Of a DNA stretch of 64,000 nt, positions 28,596 through 37,012 are shown piece after piece. Source of the stretch: Aeromonas piscicola (lineage in GTDB: Bacteria > Pseudomonadota > Gammaproteobacteria > Enterobacterales > Aeromonadaceae); the NCBI RefSeq assembly GCF_000820005.1, contig NZ_CDBL01000032.1, forward strand, positions 96,904 through 160,903. The letters run 5' to 3'. Numbering within the stretch: the stretch's first letter is position 1; each line of letters opens with the position of its first letter. The notes under the pieces are model-generated. The model was not told the DNA's origin. It saw only the letters and a list, made by a program, of their open reading frames with translations, and did no database searches. A program made the position numbers and the translations under genes.

Positions 28596-29949
28596 CGAAC
28601 AGCTCCTTGAGTTGTGGCCAGGGGCATTTGCCCTGGGCGTTGACGGGCATGCTCTCGACCCGGCGCAGACTGCGCGGCAGGGCGACCGGTTCGAGCCAGG
28701 GGCGCAGCTGCTGGCGCAGGGCCAGCAGGAAGCGACCCTGACCCAGCTCGGCCCAGCGGGCAGCACCCACCTCGCTCAGCACCAGCACGGCGCCGAGGAT
28801 CTGACGCTGGCCCTGCTGCAGAGGCAGCACGGCGGCCAACTCCACCTCCGGCAGGGCTTGCAGGCGCGCCTCCACCTCGTCGAGGGAGATGCGCTTTTCC
28901 TCCAGCTTGATCACCCTGTCCTGGCGTCCCAGCAGCTCGAACCCTGCCCCCGTCATCAGGATGCGATCGGCGCAGGCCAGCCAGCCATCCTCTGCCAGGA
29001 AGGGGGAGCGCAGCAGCAAGCCCTGATCCGGGCCGACCCGCACCTCAATCCCGGGTAAGGGAGTCCAGGGGGTCTGCGCATGATTGCGCTGGCGCCAGCC
29101 GATGCCGCCGGTCTCGCTGCTGCCGAAAATCTCCACCGGCAGCTGGCCAAGCAGGGCCCGGGCCTGATGGGCATCCTCGGGTTGCAGGGGACCGCCGGAG
29201 GAGACGATAAGGCGGCAGCCCGCGGCGGGGATGGCCGGATCGAGCCGACTGAGAAACGCGGGGGAAGCGATCAGGGCCCAGGGGGCGGTTTGCACCGCCA
29301 GCTGCTCCGGATAGTCGATGCTGCGGCGATCGAACGGACGCCCCAGGGCCAGCGGCAGCAGGATGCGAAACAACAGGCCGTAGATGTGCTGGTGACTGAC
29401 GCTGGCCAGCACCCGAGTGTCGGCCAGGGTCTCGCCCCAAAGCGCCATCTGCACCCGCAGCTCAGCCTCCAGCTGGGGCCAGGCTTTGGGGATCGCCTTG
29501 GGCTCGCCGGTGGAGCCCGAGCTGAACAGGGTCAGATCGAGACGTTCGGGAACCCGGCTGGCACGCTCTGCATCCAGCTCACCATGGCAATCGGCCAGCG
29601 GCAGCCGCAACTGGGGCACATCAAGCTCATCGCCAGGCAGCTCGCCATCTGTGAGCAGGCCGTCAAACTGATCCCGCAGCGCCAGCAGCCCGGCCAGCCG
29701 TTGATGGCCCGGCAAGATGGCCTGATGACCGCCGAGAGCACAGGCGAGCAACGCTTGCGCAAACAGCAGGCTGTCATCGAAACAGAGCGCCCAGCGCACA
29801 CGCGGCTGCCCGGGGCGAGCATGGCGGGCCATGGCCCGGGCCAGTTGCAGGCTGCCAAGGCGCAGCTCGGCCAGGGTCACCTCGCCACCTTGGCCGAACG
29901 CCACCAGCTGGTCGTCGTCCCGCTGCCAGAGCGTTTGCAGCAGGGTCAT
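28579..29949 (-). CDS. apeH: AMP-dependent acyl-ACP ligase ApeH
   Basis: ANL-superfamily enzyme that should adenylate the aryl starter acid and load it on the carrier protein. The 456-residue product has the P-loop FSSGSTGEPKA, the A5 motif EIFGSSETGGIGWR, an A7/A8-like GRQDRVIKLEEKRISLDEVE, and the C-terminal lysine motif NAQGK. ATG 29949 overlaps the apeG stop (ATGA). The open frame continues far upstream through apeG, but that part is not coding. Confidence 0.91.
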   Translation of the reverse strand: MTLLQTLWQRDDDQLVAFGQGGEVTLAELRLGSLQLARAMARHARPGQPRVRWALCFDDSLLFAQALLACALGGHQAILPGHQRLAGLLALRDQFDGLLTDGELPGDELDVPQLRLPLADCHGELDAERASRVPERLDLTLFSSGSTGEPKAIPKAWPQLEAELRVQMALWGETLADTRVLASVSHQHIYGLLFRILLPLALGRPFDRRSIDYPEQLAVQTAPWALIASPAFLSRLDPAIPAAGCRLIVSSGGPLQPEDAHQARALLGQLPVEIFGSSETGGIGWRQRNHAQTPWTPLPGIEVRVGPDQGLLLRSPFLAEDGWLACADRILMTGAGFELLGRQDRVIKLEEKRISLDEVEARLQALPEVELAAVLPLQQGQRQILGAVLVLSEVGAARWAELGQGRFLLALRQQLRPWLEPVALPRSLRRVESMPVNAQGKCPWPQLKELFDEPLC

Positions 29950-30533
29950 GGGGCCAGCCTCTTCATCAGTCGCCGGCGTACCAGATACTCCCCAGCCATC
30001 AAAGCGCCCATCAACCCGTAGCTGATGAGGCCGTTGTAGAGGCTCCAGATCGCCAGATCGCCGTACCAGATGGTGAAGGCCGCCAGGGCGCCGTTGACCA
30101 CGAAGAAACCGCACCAGATCTGGGTCACCCGCCGGGTGTAGCCGATGGCAACATCCGGCAGACGGGGATCCTGCAAGCGGGCCAGCCGCTCCACCAGACT
30201 CATGGGGCGAGTCAGGCTCCAGCCAAACAGGCAGAGCAGCGCCAGGCTCACCGCCAGCGGGTAATAGAGCAACCAGTGGCGGGCAGAGAACAGCGCCGAC
30301 AGCAGGGTCAGCCCCAGACCGATGCAGGCCAGCAGACGACCCAGCCAGAGCCACTCAGGCAGGGGACCAAACCGGACCCTCCGCTTGAGCAGACCCGGCA
30401 GCAGCCGCAAGGAGAAGATGGCCAGCAGACCTACCAGCAGCGGAGTCTGGCTGGTGTGAGTCAGCCCCCAGTACACCGCCAGCGGGTAGAGCAAGAGGGC
30501 ACCACCGGCCAGCCAGGAGAGCCAGCGCGTCAT
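29946..30533 (-). CDS. apeG: Integral membrane protein ApeG (COG4648-like)
   Basis: 195-residue hydrophobic protein with about six predicted helices (WLAGGALLLYPLAVYWGL, LLVGLLAIFSL, LYYPLAVSLALLCLF, GFFVVNGALAAF). It is a conserved APE cluster component of unknown biochemical role. The cytosolic loop SLVERLARLQDPRLPD and the CGFFVVNG segment are typical. ATG 30533 was chosen over an upstream ATG that lacks the membrane pattern. Confidence 0.82.
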   Translation of the reverse strand: MTRWLSWLAGGALLLYPLAVYWGLTHTSQTPLLVGLLAIFSLRLLPGLLKRRVRFGPLPEWLWLGRLLACIGLGLTLLSALFSARHWLLYYPLAVSLALLCLFGWSLTRPMSLVERLARLQDPRLPDVAIGYTRRVTQIWCGFFVVNGALAAFTIWYGDLAIWSLYNGLISYGLMGALMAGEYLVRRRLMKRLAP

Positions 30534-30552
30534 GGTCGGGGACGTACCGGCA

Positions 30553-30801
30553 TCAGGCGCCGGCGAGCAGACGCTCGACCGCATCCACCACGTCATTGAC
30601 GCTGCGCACCGACTTGAACTCTTCCGGCTTGATCTTCTTGCCGGTCAGCTTTTGCAGGTGCACCACCAGATCGATGGCATCTATGCTGTCGAGCTCGAGA
30701 TCCTGATAGAGGCGGGCCTCGGGAGTGATGGCCTCTTCATCGACTTCGAACAGATCGACGAGGGCAGCCTTTATCTGGGCAAAGATGTCGTCACGGGTCA
30801 T
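30553..30801 (-). CDS. apeF: Acyl carrier protein ApeF
   Basis: 82-residue ACP with the phosphopantetheine Ser39 in LELDSIDAIDLV. Helices and acidic surface are as in fatty-acid ACPs; the KKIKPEEF loop is basic. One of two ACPs in the cluster. Starts 3 nt after apeE. Confidence 0.93.
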   Translation of the reverse strand: MTRDDIFAQIKAALVDLFEVDEEAITPEARLYQDLELDSIDAIDLVVHLQKLTGKKIKPEEFKSVRSVNDVVDAVERLLAGA

Positions 30802-30804
30802 GGC

Positions 30805-31071
30805 TCAGGCCTCCCCTTTCGACTGGGCCTGCACCAGGGCGACCAGGGCTGCGACTGAGGCGAAGTGACGACGGGTATTCTCATCCTCGGCGGAGAGCAC
30901 TATGCCGTAGCGGCCCTTGATGGCAAGGCCCAGCTCCAGCGCATCGATAGAGTCCAGTCCCAGGCCATCCCCGAACAGCGGCGCCTGGCTGTCTATATCC
31001 TCAGGGGTCAGCCCCTCGAGGTTGAGACTGTCGATGATGAGTTGTTTTATCTCTAGGTGCAGGTCTTGCAT
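30805..31071 (-). CDS. apeE: Acyl carrier protein ApeE
   Basis: Carrier protein with phosphopantetheine attachment at Ser41 (GDGLGLDSIDALEL). The 88-residue form starts MQDLHLEIKQLIID, like E. coli ApeE, and has GGAAC upstream. An earlier in-frame ATG at 31092 would overlap the apeD stop by 4 nt and add seven residues. In other APE systems ApeE and ApeF carry different chain stages. Confidence 0.92.
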   Translation of the reverse strand: MQDLHLEIKQLIIDSLNLEGLTPEDIDSQAPLFGDGLGLDSIDALELGLAIKGRYGIVLSAEDENTRRHFASVAALVALVQAQSKGEA

Positions 31072-31088
31072 AACTGTTCCATACGCTG

Positions 31089-31847
31089 TCATTGGGGCCC
31101 CGTTTGCAGGGCCCGGGTGAGAAACCGGGTCAGCTGGCGCGCGGCCAGCGCACTGCTCTGGTCGGTGGCGACCACCTCGTCTGCCGCCACTTGCGGCAGG
31201 AATTCTATGGTGAAAGTCGGCTTATTTTCCGGGATCTTGAACCATTTGTCCTGTTTGGTGAGAAATCGGGTGCTGCAGTGGATCCGCACCGGCTGCAAGG
31301 GCACCCGGCTGCGCACCGCCAACTGGGCGGCGCCCCGTTGCAGCTTGATGGGCTCCCCCGGTGTGGTGCGGGTTCCCTCCGGGAAGATCAGCAGCAGGCC
31401 ACCGGCCTGGATCCGCGCCATGCACAGGGGCAGGAGGCGCTCCGCCTCTACGTTGGGAATATAATCTGCCGCCCGCACCACGCCACCCACGAAGGGGTTG
31501 CGCCAGAGGGATTGCTTGACGATGCAGTCACACACCGGCATCTCGGCGGCCAGCATGACGTAATCGAGCAGGCTGGGGTGATTGGCCACTACCAGGGCGC
31601 CGCGCAAGTCGGCGGGCATGCCACTCACCCGATAATCCAGCACGCCCCAGCCGCGCAACACGCCGAGAAACAGCCGAAAGCTGTGGCGTATGGTCAACTG
31701 GGCCAGGGTGCGCCGCCGCTCCCCGCGCAAACAGAGCGCCAGCAACGGAAACCAGAACAGGGAGAGCAGCAGGCCGCCCACCCCGAACAGGGTGAAGCCA
31801 AGGGCCGTGCCGATCAGCCGCCAGCCCCGGTTCAGCGCCGCCGCCAT
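31089..31847 (-). CDS. apeD: Lysophospholipid acyltransferase-like protein ApeD
   Basis: PlsC-family membrane acyltransferase of 252 residues. The HX4D motif is NHPSLLD, and FPEGTRTTPGE is the second conserved block. An N-terminal hydrophobic region (about 12-45) anchors it. May acylate the lipid anchor of the pigment. ATG 31847 has AGGAG six bases upstream and overlaps apeC by 16 nt. Confidence 0.88.
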   Translation of the reverse strand: MAAALNRGWRLIGTALGFTLFGVGGLLLSLFWFPLLALCLRGERRRTLAQLTIRHSFRLFLGVLRGWGVLDYRVSGMPADLRGALVVANHPSLLDYVMLAAEMPVCDCIVKQSLWRNPFVGGVVRAADYIPNVEAERLLPLCMARIQAGGLLLIFPEGTRTTPGEPIKLQRGAAQLAVRSRVPLQPVRIHCSTRFLTKQDKWFKIPENKPTFTIEFLPQVAADEVVATDQSSALAARQLTRFLTRALQTGPQ

Positions 31848-32545
31848 GTCCACTCCTGGCGGCCATTGCAAAGGGTCAGGGTCGATTCATGCCGCAGCAG
31901 GGCCCGCCAGAAGGCCAGACTCTGCGGCAGCGGGCGGACGACAGACTCGACTGTGCGACGCGCGCCCTCGCAGCGCCACTCGTCGCCAGCCTGCAGCACC
32001 AGCCCCAGCGCATGGGGCGGCGCCTCGTCCGGCAACCAAGGACGATGAAACTCGGGCACAGGCCCCTCGAACGCCACCAGCAGCACCCGGCTGGCACCGG
32101 CGTGCAGCGCCGCCACCGCCTCGGTGAACCCCGCCATCAGCCCGCCCTCTCCCGCCGCCAACGAGGTCATGGGAATGGCGGCCTTGCCCTGAATGGAGCT
32201 AAGGCCGGCGGCCGTGTTGTGCACTGACATGGAAAAATCGGTAGGGGACAGCGCCTGGCCATCCGCCAGCGCCTGCAACAGGGTCACAGAACGGGCCAGC
32301 TCGCCGTGGCGACTGACGAAGATGGCGTAATCGACGGGATGACGAGCCAGCAGGCTCAGCCCCACCTGCACCGCCAGCCGGGAACCCTGGCTCAGGCGGC
32401 GCGCCATCATCATGGGCAGCAAAGGGGTCGCGGGGAACAGGGGATCGGCGGGCCATTGTTCCAGCTGTGCCCACGCCTGCCAGTCGAGCGCGTCGACAAG
32501 GCCGGGTGACAGTGCCTGACTATCCTGCAGCGAAAAAGAGAGCAT
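31832..32545 (-). CDS. apeC: Beta-ketoacyl synthase chain-length-factor-like protein ApeC
   Basis: Shortened ketoacyl-synthase fold of 237 residues, first gene of the minus-strand operon. In studied APE systems ApeC forms a heterodimer with ApeO as a chain-length factor. The position of the active-site Cys reads SVHNTAAGLSSIQG, so no catalytic cysteine is present, in line with that role. ATG 32545 opens the operon; the promoter should lie in 32546-32795. Confidence 0.88.
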   Translation of the reverse strand: MLSFSLQDSQALSPGLVDALDWQAWAQLEQWPADPLFPATPLLPMMMARRLSQGSRLAVQVGLSLLARHPVDYAIFVSRHGELARSVTLLQALADGQALSPTDFSMSVHNTAAGLSSIQGKAAIPMTSLAAGEGGLMAGFTEAVAALHAGASRVLLVAFEGPVPEFHRPWLPDEAPPHALGLVLQAGDEWRCEGARRTVESVVRPLPQSLAFWRALLRHESTLTLCNGRQEWTWRRR

Positions 32546-32795
32546 ATTTCAGGCAACCTGTCCTTGACCTTGGTGTGAGCGCTTGGACGATAAAAGGCAC
32601 TCACCCGCCGGGCAGTGCCTGCTCCCTGAGGATTATCCACCGGAGTCATCACATTAATACCGCGCGAATAATACCATTATTCATCAAAAATAATAGCTGG
32701 CGCGGATTATCCGTTGGCATTGTGATTGAAAATAAATGATTTGTGTTGTCTCATTGCCAGGCTCCATTTATTGAATGTCCTCGCAAGGAAATATT
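32546..32795. promoter_or_regulatory. Divergent promoter region between apeC and apeA
   Basis: About 250 nt, becoming AT-rich towards apeA (32650-32795). It must hold the start points of the 17-gene minus-strand operon and the apeAB pair. No clear operator palindrome was found. Confidence 0.6.
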
Positions 32796-33188
32796 ATGAA
32801 ACTTATTAATAAAATATCCCTGTTGCTGGCCTGCGCCCTGCTGGCTGCCTGCTCCACCAGCCAACCCATTCGCAATATGGCCGCCAACCCGGTTGCCTTC
32901 AATCTGACCGAAGATCAGGTGGCCAACGCCATTATCACGGCGGGGATCAGCAAGAGCTGGGTGATGAAAAAAGAGAAGCCGGGACTTATTCGTGGCCAGG
33001 TCAATGTACGCCAGCATCAGGCGGTGATCGATATTCCATATAGCGCTCACGACTATTCCATTAATTATGTGAGCAGCATCAACCTTGATGACAAGGGCAA
33101 GGGCAGCATTCATCGCAGTTATAACCGCTGGGTGCTGGGCCTGAATCAGGCTATCCAGACCGAACTCGCCCGCGCACAGAGCCGTTAA
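32796..33188 (+). CDS. apeA: Aryl polyene cluster lipoprotein ApeA
   Basis: Small lipoprotein of 130 residues. The signal peptide LLLACALLAACSTS has a good lipobox (LAAC) at about residue 19. The mature part is basic and beta-rich (VIDIPYSAHDYSINYV). Position at the divergent edge of the cluster matches apeA in E. coli. Function unknown. ATG 32796 has AAGGA eight bases upstream. Confidence 0.8.
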   Translation: MKLINKISLLLACALLAACSTSQPIRNMAANPVAFNLTEDQVANAIITAGISKSWVMKKEKPGLIRGQVNVRQHQAVIDIPYSAHDYSINYVSSINLDDKGKGSIHRSYNRWVLGLNQAIQTELARAQSR

Positions 33189-33206
33189 TCCGGCAGGAGC
33201 CACCCC

Positions 33207-34283
33207 GTGAACCATTATCAGGCAGACCCCTACAACGCGCTGGAGGCCATAGGCGCGGCCCAGAAGATCGCCTTCGGGCCCATGCTGTTCCAGGCCAGCT
33301 GGTGTCTGCGTGAAACCGGGGTGCTCGCCTTTCTCGAGACCCGTGGCCAGCAGGGCGCGCCGCTGGCGGACATAGCCCAGGCGTGCGAGCTGAGTGAATA
33401 TGCGGTCAGCGTGCTGCTGGACATGGGGCTCGGCGGCGGGCTCTGCTACCTGGCCGATGATCGCTATGTGCTGGGCCGGGTCGGCAAATATCTGCAGCAC
33501 GATGCCATGAGCCGGGTCAATCTCGACTTCACCCAGCACGTCTGCTATCAACCCCTCGCCCATCTGCTCGACGCCATCCGCGACGGCACGCCAGCCGGTC
33601 TGCAGGAGTTCGGCCCCTGGCAGACCCTCTACCCGCACCTGAGCGAGCTGCCTGAGCCCGCCCGCAGCAGCTGGTTTGCGTTTGATCACTTCTACTCCGA
33701 CTGGGCGTTCCAGCAGGCACAAGAGACGGTGTTTGGCTATGAGCCGCGCCACCTCTACGATCTGGGCGGCAACACCGGCAAGTGGGCCATCGCCTGCGCC
33801 AGGCGAGATCCTGCCCTGCGGGTCACCATACTGGACTTGCCCGAGCAGCTGACGCTGGCCCGGCTGAATATTGAAGAGGCGGGTCTCAGCGATCGAGTGC
33901 AGGGCCATCCGGTGGATCTGCTGCAAGCGGGCCCCCTGCCCGGTGAGGCAGATCTCTGGTGGATGAGCCAGTTCCTCGACTGCTTCAGTCACGAACAGAT
34001 AGTCGCCATCCTGAACCGAGTCCGGCTGGCCATGCAACCGGACGCCAGAGTCTGCATCCTGGAGCTGTTCTGGGACAGGCAGACCTTCGAAGCCGCCAGT
34101 TTCAGTCTCAACGCCACCTCCCTCTACTTCACCTGTCTGGCCAACGGCAACAGCCGCTTCTATCACTCCAAACAGATGTACCAGTGCCTGCGCGAGGCAC
34201 ACTTCTACGTGGAGGAGGAGCACGAGATCCCGGGCCCGGGCCATACCCTGCTGGTTGCCCGCCCGCTGCACACGAGACCATAA
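33207..34283 (+). CDS. apeB: SAM-dependent methyltransferase ApeB
   Basis: O-methyltransferase-type enzyme of 358 residues with an N-terminal winged-helix dimerisation region and a C-terminal Rossmann domain. SAM motif I is YDLGGNTGKWAI, motif II RVTILDLPEQL and a later ELFWDRQTF region. It probably methylates the aryl head group or the pigment. GTG 33207 is the start, with AGGAG at 8 nt. It follows apeA by 18 nt. Confidence 0.87.
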   Translation: MNHYQADPYNALEAIGAAQKIAFGPMLFQASWCLRETGVLAFLETRGQQGAPLADIAQACELSEYAVSVLLDMGLGGGLCYLADDRYVLGRVGKYLQHDAMSRVNLDFTQHVCYQPLAHLLDAIRDGTPAGLQEFGPWQTLYPHLSELPEPARSSWFAFDHFYSDWAFQQAQETVFGYEPRHLYDLGGNTGKWAIACARRDPALRVTILDLPEQLTLARLNIEEAGLSDRVQGHPVDLLQAGPLPGEADLWWMSQFLDCFSHEQIVAILNRVRLAMQPDARVCILELFWDRQTFEAASFSLNATSLYFTCLANGNSRFYHSKQMYQCLREAHFYVEEEHEIPGPGHTLLVARPLHTRP

Positions 34284-34329
34284 TGCCGGCATCGGCATCG
34301 AGATGATGATGAAACGAGAAGGAGCACAC

Positions 34330-34545
34330 ATGACGCCTAACTACCTGGCACTGCTGGCACTCGGCCTGATCCTGGGCGCAGTGACCGGCGGCTGTGCCGA
34401 CATCAAGGAGGCGGGCAGGACAGTGGGGCACACCACCCGCAACGTGACCCGCGAGATTGGCCACACCACCCGGGATGTGACCCGTGAAATCGGTCACGGC
34501 ACCCGGGATACCGTCAAGAAAATCGGTGACGATCTGAACGACTGA
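34330..34545 (+). CDS. Small entericidin-like protein with three 11-residue repeats
   Basis: 71-residue protein with a hydrophobic leader (YLALLALGLILGAVTGGC) ending at a cysteine, although the lipobox is not canonical. The rest is GHTTRNVTREI, GHTTRDVTREI and GHGTRDTVKKI in direct succession (about residues 33-65), an 11-residue amphipathic period like that of LEA and synuclein proteins. ATG 34330 has GAAGGAG upstream. Function unknown; it follows apeB by 46 nt and may be transcribed with it. Confidence 0.7.
   Translation: MTPNYLALLALGLILGAVTGGCADIKEAGRTVGHTTRNVTREIGHTTRDVTREIGHGTRDTVKKIGDDLND
34426..34524 (+). repeat. Three tandem 33-bp in-frame repeats
   Basis: Units 34426-34458, 34459-34491 and 34492-34524 encode GHTTRNVTREI, GHTTRDVTREI and GHGTRDTVKKI. 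The first two are close at DNA level; the third is more diverged. Confidence 0.9.
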
Positions 34546-34572
34546 CAACAGGGGCCGAGGCCCCTGTTGTCA
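34543..34572. terminator. Perfect 14-bp inverted repeat between convergent genes
   Basis: Arms 34543-34556 and 34559-34572 pair perfectly with a 2-nt loop, starting at the stop codon of the small repeat protein and 10 nt from the convergent nuclease stop. No T run follows on either strand, so termination strength is uncertain. Confidence 0.6.
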
Positions 34573-34581
34573 CAGGATGGA

Positions 34582-35337
34582 TCAATTGCCCCACATGGCC
34601 ATCAGCCGGGATTCCATGGCCTCTTCCTGCTCATCCGGCAGCTCGGTGAAGAAATCGAGCCCGGTCTGCTCCTCCACCGCATCCACAGTCACTATGTAAT
34701 CCGCAAGCTTGCTGGCCGACACGTTCTGCTGCGGCAGGACGAAGGCGATCGCCTCCTGGTTGGCCACGTCCATCACCACCCGGTAGTAGGCGTGGGGTAC
34801 AGTCACACCGTTGCCGATGGCGCCATCGGAGTTGGTGAAGATGGGGCCCGTGATCACCTGCACATCCTGATAGGCGATGGCCCACTGGCGGGTCTTCTCT
34901 TCCAGAATGCGCCAGGCCCCCTGATTGAGCGCCGGCAACTGTGGCGTCATGTTGGTCAGCAGGAAGCTCTGCTTCATGGTAACGGCGGTGGAGCGCATGT
35001 CCGCCGCGGGCGCCTGATGACCGCGGTCATAACCCGAGCCCTTGTAGTCCGCCAGGGTGGCGCGGTACTGCACCGGCACCTCCTTGTCTTCGGCGAAGGC
35101 ATCCTTGCGCGGCACCTGGCCCTGGGCACTGATCGCCGTCATCCGGTAAGAGACCCAATCAGAGACCTTGGTGTCATAGTTGTAACCGGCAGCGTAACCG
35201 TCCCGGCACAACAGCTGACTGGATTGGCTGGGGATCCCGAGCTTGACGTGGTCCTTGCACTGGAAACCCGCCGCCAGGGTCGGGAAGGTGGTGAGAGTGA
35301 ATCCGATAGCCAGAACTAATTTATTGATATTATTCAT
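34582..35337 (-). CDS. Secreted DNA/RNA non-specific endonuclease
   Basis: Beta-beta-alpha-metal nuclease of the NucA/Serratia nuclease family, 251 residues. A signal peptide spans about 1-22 (LVLAIGFTLTTFPTLAAG). The catalytic signature is GYDRGHQAPAADM, with the general-base His in DRGH, followed by FLLTNMTPQLPALNQGAW with the metal-binding Asn. Likely exported and used for nucleic-acid digestion. ATG 35337 has AAGGAG upstream. Convergent with the repeat-protein gene. Confidence 0.93.
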   Translation of the reverse strand: MNNINKLVLAIGFTLTTFPTLAAGFQCKDHVKLGIPSQSSQLLCRDGYAAGYNYDTKVSDWVSYRMTAISAQGQVPRKDAFAEDKEVPVQYRATLADYKGSGYDRGHQAPAADMRSTAVTMKQSFLLTNMTPQLPALNQGAWRILEEKTRQWAIAYQDVQVITGPIFTNSDGAIGNGVTVPHAYYRVVMDVANQEAIAFVLPQQNVSASKLADYIVTVDAVEEQTGLDFFTELPDEQEEAMESRLMAMWGN

Positions 35338-35543
35338 TATTATGCCACTCCTTGTATTGGGCGGAGTGATTTGACACCAGGTCGGATGAGTTAGGCAATC
35401 GAACAGATTGTGAGCGTGTTGAAATTGTGAAGAGGGCTGCAAATCGGTGAAATCCCCGTCGCCAGCTGGGGGATTGTCATCCCCTTGTCATTATGCTGAA
35501 TACCGCACTTTGGCTGTGTTATCAGAGAGATAGAGCCATGAAG

Positions 35544-35565
35544 AAGCGGGACCTCAGCCCCGCTT
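35544..35565 (-). terminator. Possible terminator of the cytochrome c peroxidase gene
   Basis: Arms AAGCGGG and CCCGCTT flank a short loop about 20 nt after the peroxidase stop. The following minus-strand sequence CTTCTTC is only weakly T-rich. Confidence 0.45.
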
Positions 35566-35586
35566 GAATTCAGACTCACGACCCAC

Positions 35587-36564
35587 TCAGCTCTTGACCT
35601 GAGGCCTGGGGGTATCGGGTTGGGAGGGGGGCAGGATCGGCAGCACTATCCGGGGCTGCTCGCCGGTCAGGCTCTTGAGATAGGCGGTCATGTCGTCGGC
35701 CTCCTGCTCGCTCAGGGTCTGACCCAGCTGGATGTCCGCCATGACCTGCACCGCCTCCTTCAGATCCCAGACTGAACCGTCATGGAAGTAGGGGTAGGTC
35801 AGCTCTATGTTGCGCAGGGTCGGCACCTTGAACCAACCGATGAACTGCTTCTCGCCGGTCACGCCGCCACGACCCAGGGCCGGGTTGTCGGTCTTGAACG
35901 GCTTGACCAGCCCCATCTTCTGATAAGAGTTGCCGCCGATGGCCACCCCGTTGTGGCAGGCGGTGCAGCCCTTCTCCTTGAACAGCTGATAGCCCTTCAG
36001 TTGCTGCGCCGTCAGCGCCTTGCCATCTCCCTTCAACCAGCGATCGAACGGCGCGTTGGGGGTGACCAGGGTCTCCTCGAAGGCGGCGATGGCGTCCGTG
36101 ACCTCATCAATGCCAAAGTCCGCCTTGCCGTACACAGCACCGAAACGGCTGCGATATTCGGGCAGGGTGTGCAGCGTCTCCACCGCCAGCTTGTGGGTGA
36201 AAGCCATCTCCAGCGGATTCTCGATGGGGCCCGCCGCCTGCGCCTGCAGATCCTTGGCGCGACCGTCCCAGAACTGCACGAAGTTGAGGCTGGAGTTGAG
36301 CACAGTGGGGGAGTTGATCGGCCCCTCCTTCCACTTGTGGCCGAGGGAGCTGACCTGGTTGTCCACCCCGCCGGTCGCCAGGTTATGGCAGGAGTTGCAG
36401 GAGATGGCATAGGATTTGGAGAGCCTCGGCTCGAAGAACAGCATCTTGCCCAGCTCGACTTTTTCCGGCGATGCCACCTTGGGCACCTCTACCGGTTGGA
36501 CCGGTTCAGCCGCCCACCCCATCCCGGGCAGACCCAGCGCCAGCAACAGACAATATTTATTCAT
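35587..36564 (-). CDS. Di-haem cytochrome c peroxidase
   Basis: Periplasmic enzyme that reduces hydrogen peroxide with electrons from c-type cytochromes. The 325-residue product has a signal peptide (LLLALGLPGMGWAAE) and two haem sites, CNSCH and CTACH. The peroxidase region PTVLNSSLNFVQFWDGRAKD and the conserved ENPLEMAFTH are present. A proline-rich tail ends the protein. The upstream region has an FNR-like box, and E. coli YhjA is a known FNR-activated relative. Confidence 0.94.
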   Translation of the reverse strand: MNKYCLLLALGLPGMGWAAEPVQPVEVPKVASPEKVELGKMLFFEPRLSKSYAISCNSCHNLATGGVDNQVSSLGHKWKEGPINSPTVLNSSLNFVQFWDGRAKDLQAQAAGPIENPLEMAFTHKLAVETLHTLPEYRSRFGAVYGKADFGIDEVTDAIAAFEETLVTPNAPFDRWLKGDGKALTAQQLKGYQLFKEKGCTACHNGVAIGGNSYQKMGLVKPFKTDNPALGRGGVTGEKQFIGWFKVPTLRNIELTYPYFHDGSVWDLKEAVQVMADIQLGQTLSEQEADDMTAYLKSLTGEQPRIVLPILPPSQPDTPRPQVKS

Positions 36565-37012
36565 TTTTTCTCTCCCTTGTGACTGTGTATAACAGCAGCA
36601 TCAGCCTGACCGGGAAAGCCTGTTTATTATTTGTCCAAGATCAAATGAGACCAACAAAAACCATATTAAAAACAATGAATTAATATATTATAGGCGGACC
36701 AGTGGCGGGGACTTGCGAGCCAAAAAAGAGCTGAATTCTGATGAATGAATTATGAGCTAATTCATCTGCGATGACAGCCAATTAATTAGATTGCTGTCAT
36801 TGAATAAAGCGATTATTCAATATGCAGGTGCTGCCGATTGTTAATTAGGTTCATATTAAATGCATCATAAATATGATCAATAATGCGGCTGTTAATAATA
36901 AACAATCCGGTCTGACATTCTGTATCCCGCATTTCAGATAATGCCATCTATTGTTTCTTCACATATTAAGAAAGCGGATGGCTGTGCTTTTCAATCAAGA
37001 TAAGGATGTATG
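36565..37012. other. AT-rich divergent region between peroxidase and carbonic anhydrase genes
   Basis: About 450 nt. It contains several small inverted repeats: ATGACAGC (36771-36778) with GCTGTCAT (36793-36800), and TGAATAA (36801-36807) with TTATTCA (36813-36819). It also contains the FNR-like box near the peroxidase. No gene was seen. Confidence 0.65.
36631..36644 (-). promoter_or_regulatory. FNR-like box upstream of cytochrome c peroxidase
   Basis: TTGTCCAAGATCAA fits the FNR consensus TTGAT-N4-ATCAA at one perfect and one partial half-site. It is about 67 nt from the peroxidase start codon. Regulation by FNR is inference from the match and from the known regulation of related peroxidases. 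Confidence 0.5.

Noticed and set aside
28579..30354. apeH as a 591-residue protein with a long N-terminal extension
   Set aside because: The extension lies in another frame of apeG and is low-complexity; ATG 29949 gives ATGA coupling and the normal family start.
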